From Saprospiraceae bacterium (GTDB lineage Bacteria; Bacteroidota; Bacteroidia; Chitinophagales; Saprospiraceae): a DNA stretch of 64,000 nucleotides. Within the stretch, counting starts at the first letter, position 1; each line of letters opens with the position of its first letter. The stretch covers positions 1 through 64,000 of the forward strand of contig JANWXM010000010.1 in the NCBI GenBank assembly GCA_025055285.1. The letters are read 5' to 3'. Position numbers and translations under genes: made by a program. The notes under the pieces were generated by a model. It worked only from the letters and a program-made list of their open reading frames with translations, was not told the origin of the DNA and searched no databases. Shown in pieces: positions 62,450 to 64,000 of this stretch.

Positions 62450-63286
62450 ATGACCTCTCGCAAAGGGTTTGAACAAATATACGAACAATGGATAGAGAGG
62501 CCCTCTGCTGCTTACCGCAAGCAGTTGGGGCCAGCAGTCAACCTGAGCACAGAAGCTTTTGAAGCATTTGTGCAGCGCCTGCGCTCCTATCGGGCTGACT
62601 ATCCGACGATGGCCTTCTGGATTGTTCTGGACTATGCTTCCCTGAGAGCGATGCTCTGCGAAGGCGATGCGGATGTTTTTGGCTCTGCCATACGCTCCAA
62701 ACGCGAATTGTTGACGCGCATCCATCCGCAATACCTGCTGCCTTATTTGCGCTGGCGAAAAGCAGTTTATGAGCTAATGGTGGTTTATCCGGAAAAAGTG
62801 TGCTCGCCACTCAAACACGTGTTTCGCATCTGGGTGCCTTTGAGGACGCATTCCGGACAGTATTGGTGGTTTTGGATAAACTCTCTAATCTTACAACTGG
62901 ACGCAAATCAGCGCATTACCACGACATTGGAAACATTTTATCGCGATAATCAGTGGTCAAAGCATAATCTGCGACCAGTAGAGGCCAGTCTGTATGCTCA
63001 TGACCCAAAAGAAGAATCGCTAAACACGGAGCTGGCCATGCAGTTTTCTCTACAATTGGCAGAGCTTTTTACGGATGCTGAGTTAGAGCTGCTGGCCCTT
63101 TATGCAAATGGGAAAAATACCCGCGAAGTACTAAGCGCGAGAAAGTGGTCGCTTCATACTTTGCACGAATATAATACACATCTCCTGCGAAAGGCACGCG
63201 AATTGTTTGTTTACGATTTCAAAAATGCTCGCCACTTTGCCGAGTATTGTAAGGAGCGTCGAATTCTTCAGTTCAAGCCTCGATGA
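62450..63286 (+). CDS. Protein with LuxR-like C-terminal HTH, function unknown
   Basis: 278 residues, no signal or membrane segment. The middle (about 80-180) is rich in aromatic residues (YLRWRKAVYELMVVYPEKV, HSGQYWWFWINSLILQLDANQ) and could be a sensory alpha/beta domain. The C-terminal part (about 205-260; LFTDAELELLALYANGKN, then REVLSARKWSLHTLHEYNTH) resembles a LuxR/NarL-type helix-turn-helix, so it may be a transcriptional regulator. No domain was certain. It stands alone beyond an AT-rich region. Confidence 0.55.
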   Translation: MTSRKGFEQIYEQWIERPSAAYRKQLGPAVNLSTEAFEAFVQRLRSYRADYPTMAFWIVLDYASLRAMLCEGDADVFGSAIRSKRELLTRIHPQYLLPYLRWRKAVYELMVVYPEKVCSPLKHVFRIWVPLRTHSGQYWWFWINSLILQLDANQRITTTLETFYRDNQWSKHNLRPVEASLYAHDPKEESLNTELAMQFSLQLAELFTDAELELLALYANGKNTREVLSARKWSLHTLHEYNTHLLRKARELFVYDFKNARHFAEYCKERRILQFKPR

Positions 63287-63670
63287 GATTTTCCCTAATG
63301 TAGGGGTTTGATGGTCAACGCGAATGACCCTACCTTAGCTGCACTAAACATCATCAAAGTACGCTACGACTTTTTTTCGTTTTCAAATTGATGGGACTGC
63401 TCGCGGCCGAGAGGGGGGCGGGCAGTTTTCTGTTTTAAAGACCTCGTTTAAAGCGCGTTCAATATTGAGAGCATTGAGGGTACTGAAGTGCCAAAGTATT
63501 TAAATTTTGACCTACAACCCCGGCTTAGAGATGAATATCCAGCACCCAATGGGTGAAGTTTCTATTTGTCCTGCCGCATTAGAGGCGTAAACCGTCGAAA
63601 CAGTTCATCGCTCATAGGTTAGCAGCGTTAATGCTTTTCGGAGAGATCAAGCCTCAAGTAAAGTTTTAGT
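63287..63670. other. Intergenic region, nothing recognised
   Basis: About 380 bases between the HTH protein and the PolX-type gene end. No gene, RNA motif or T-run hairpin was recognised. Confidence 0.4.
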
Positions 63671-64000
63671 TCACAATTTTTCAAGGAGGGTTTTGGAGGC
63701 ATTTAAGCAATGTCGCACTGACAATCCGCCTTTTCGAGCGGCCATCACTCCATAGCGTAGGTCATGAATTGCCTCTTTGCTGTGGGCATCAGGATTAATA
63801 CTAATGCGCACGCCATACTGCAATGCCTTGGGAATGAGCGTCCAATCGAGGTCGAGGCGGTGTGGATTAGCGTTCAGCTCTATAGCTACGCCGCGGCGAG
63901 CACAGGCCTCAAAGACAGCGTCCCAATCTATCGGATAACCCGGCCGGCTCAGCAGAAGGCGCCCCGTAGGATGACCCAAGATAGTCGTGTAAGGGTTTTC
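63671..64000 (-). CDS. polX: PolX-type DNA polymerase / PHP-domain protein, 3' part
   Basis: The C-terminal 110 or so residues of a longer gene whose start lies to the right of the window; the frame is open to base 64000 (ENPYTTILGHPTGRLLLSR). The PHP-domain features are ILGHPTGRLL, VAIELNANPHRLDLDW, and ISINPDAHSKEAIHDLRYGV, which carry metal-binding His and Asp/Asn residues. This matches the PHP end of bacterial family X DNA polymerases (repair polymerase with 3'-5' exonuclease). A stand-alone PHP protein cannot be excluded from this fragment. Confidence 0.85.
   Translation of the reverse strand, partial: ENPYTTILGHPTGRLLLSRPGYPIDWDAVFEACARRGVAIELNANPHRLDLDWTLIPKALQYGVRISINPDAHSKEAIHDLRYGVMAARKGGLSVRHCLNASKTLLEKL

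Overview
The window reads as a chromosomal segment of a Bacteroidota bacterium, perhaps from the Saprospiria/Chitinophagia side; no rRNA is present, so the rank below phylum is a guess. The phylum call rests on type IX secretion (T9SS) sorting domains of type A and type B, an outer-membrane beta-barrel/carboxypeptidase-regulatory receptor, DUF4296, DUF1573 and DUF1460 proteins, and repeated TACCTTTG boxes just upstream of genes, which match the phylum's TAnnTTTG -7 promoter element.

Layout. 0-3.2 kb: end of a secreted T9SS protein, then a 3-hydroxyacyl-CoA dehydrogenase with an ECF sigma factor and a TPR-type anti-sigma candidate. 3.2-13.6 kb: a long empty gap, an outer-membrane receptor, rRNA methyltransferases RlmD and RlmB, an EamA exporter, a secreted GH18 enzyme and PurH. 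13.6-18 kb: a secreted esterase, a propeller protein, a HAD phosphatase, a rhodanese and a secreted protein of unknown role. 18.7-26.4 kb: an MFS transporter convergent with a three-gene surface locus (small T9SS-A protein, 1492-residue tail-fibre-like protein with a peptidase S74 C-terminus, type B sorting protein). 26.8-34 kb: two small unknown proteins, aquaporin, ThrS, and a GC-richer pair of acyl-CoA synthetase and Rieske oxygenase. 35-37.3 kb: an insertion-sequence graveyard (IS5-type remnant, IS1634-type element with inverted repeats and two lesions) beside tRNA-Leu and tRNA-Gly. 37.5-42.4 kb: a minus-strand run of Maf, glycosyltransferase, SixA-type phosphatase, DUF4296 lipoprotein and a Wzc-like tyrosine kinase with a Gly-Tyr tail. 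43-50.4 kb: an SGNH-UbiA fusion, an Asp-box propeller protein, a DUF1573 lipoprotein and an HscA-like Hsp70. 50.5-64 kb: queuosine-precursor transporter, S9A oligopeptidase, a helix-hairpin-helix envelope protein, DUF1460 protein, TpiA divergent from an ScfR/RamB-like regulator, DUF3089 and M48 lipoproteins, tRNA-Val, an HTH protein and the end of a PolX-type protein.

Most of the window is housekeeping or ordinary envelope biology. The parts that stand out are the S74 fibre locus, the SGNH-UbiA fusion, the tyrosine-rich kinase tail, and the IS1634 copy disabled by only two small changes. I see no CRISPR array, phage, toxin-antitoxin pair or defence island. I found no clear candidate for an entirely new system; the S74 fibre locus is the closest.
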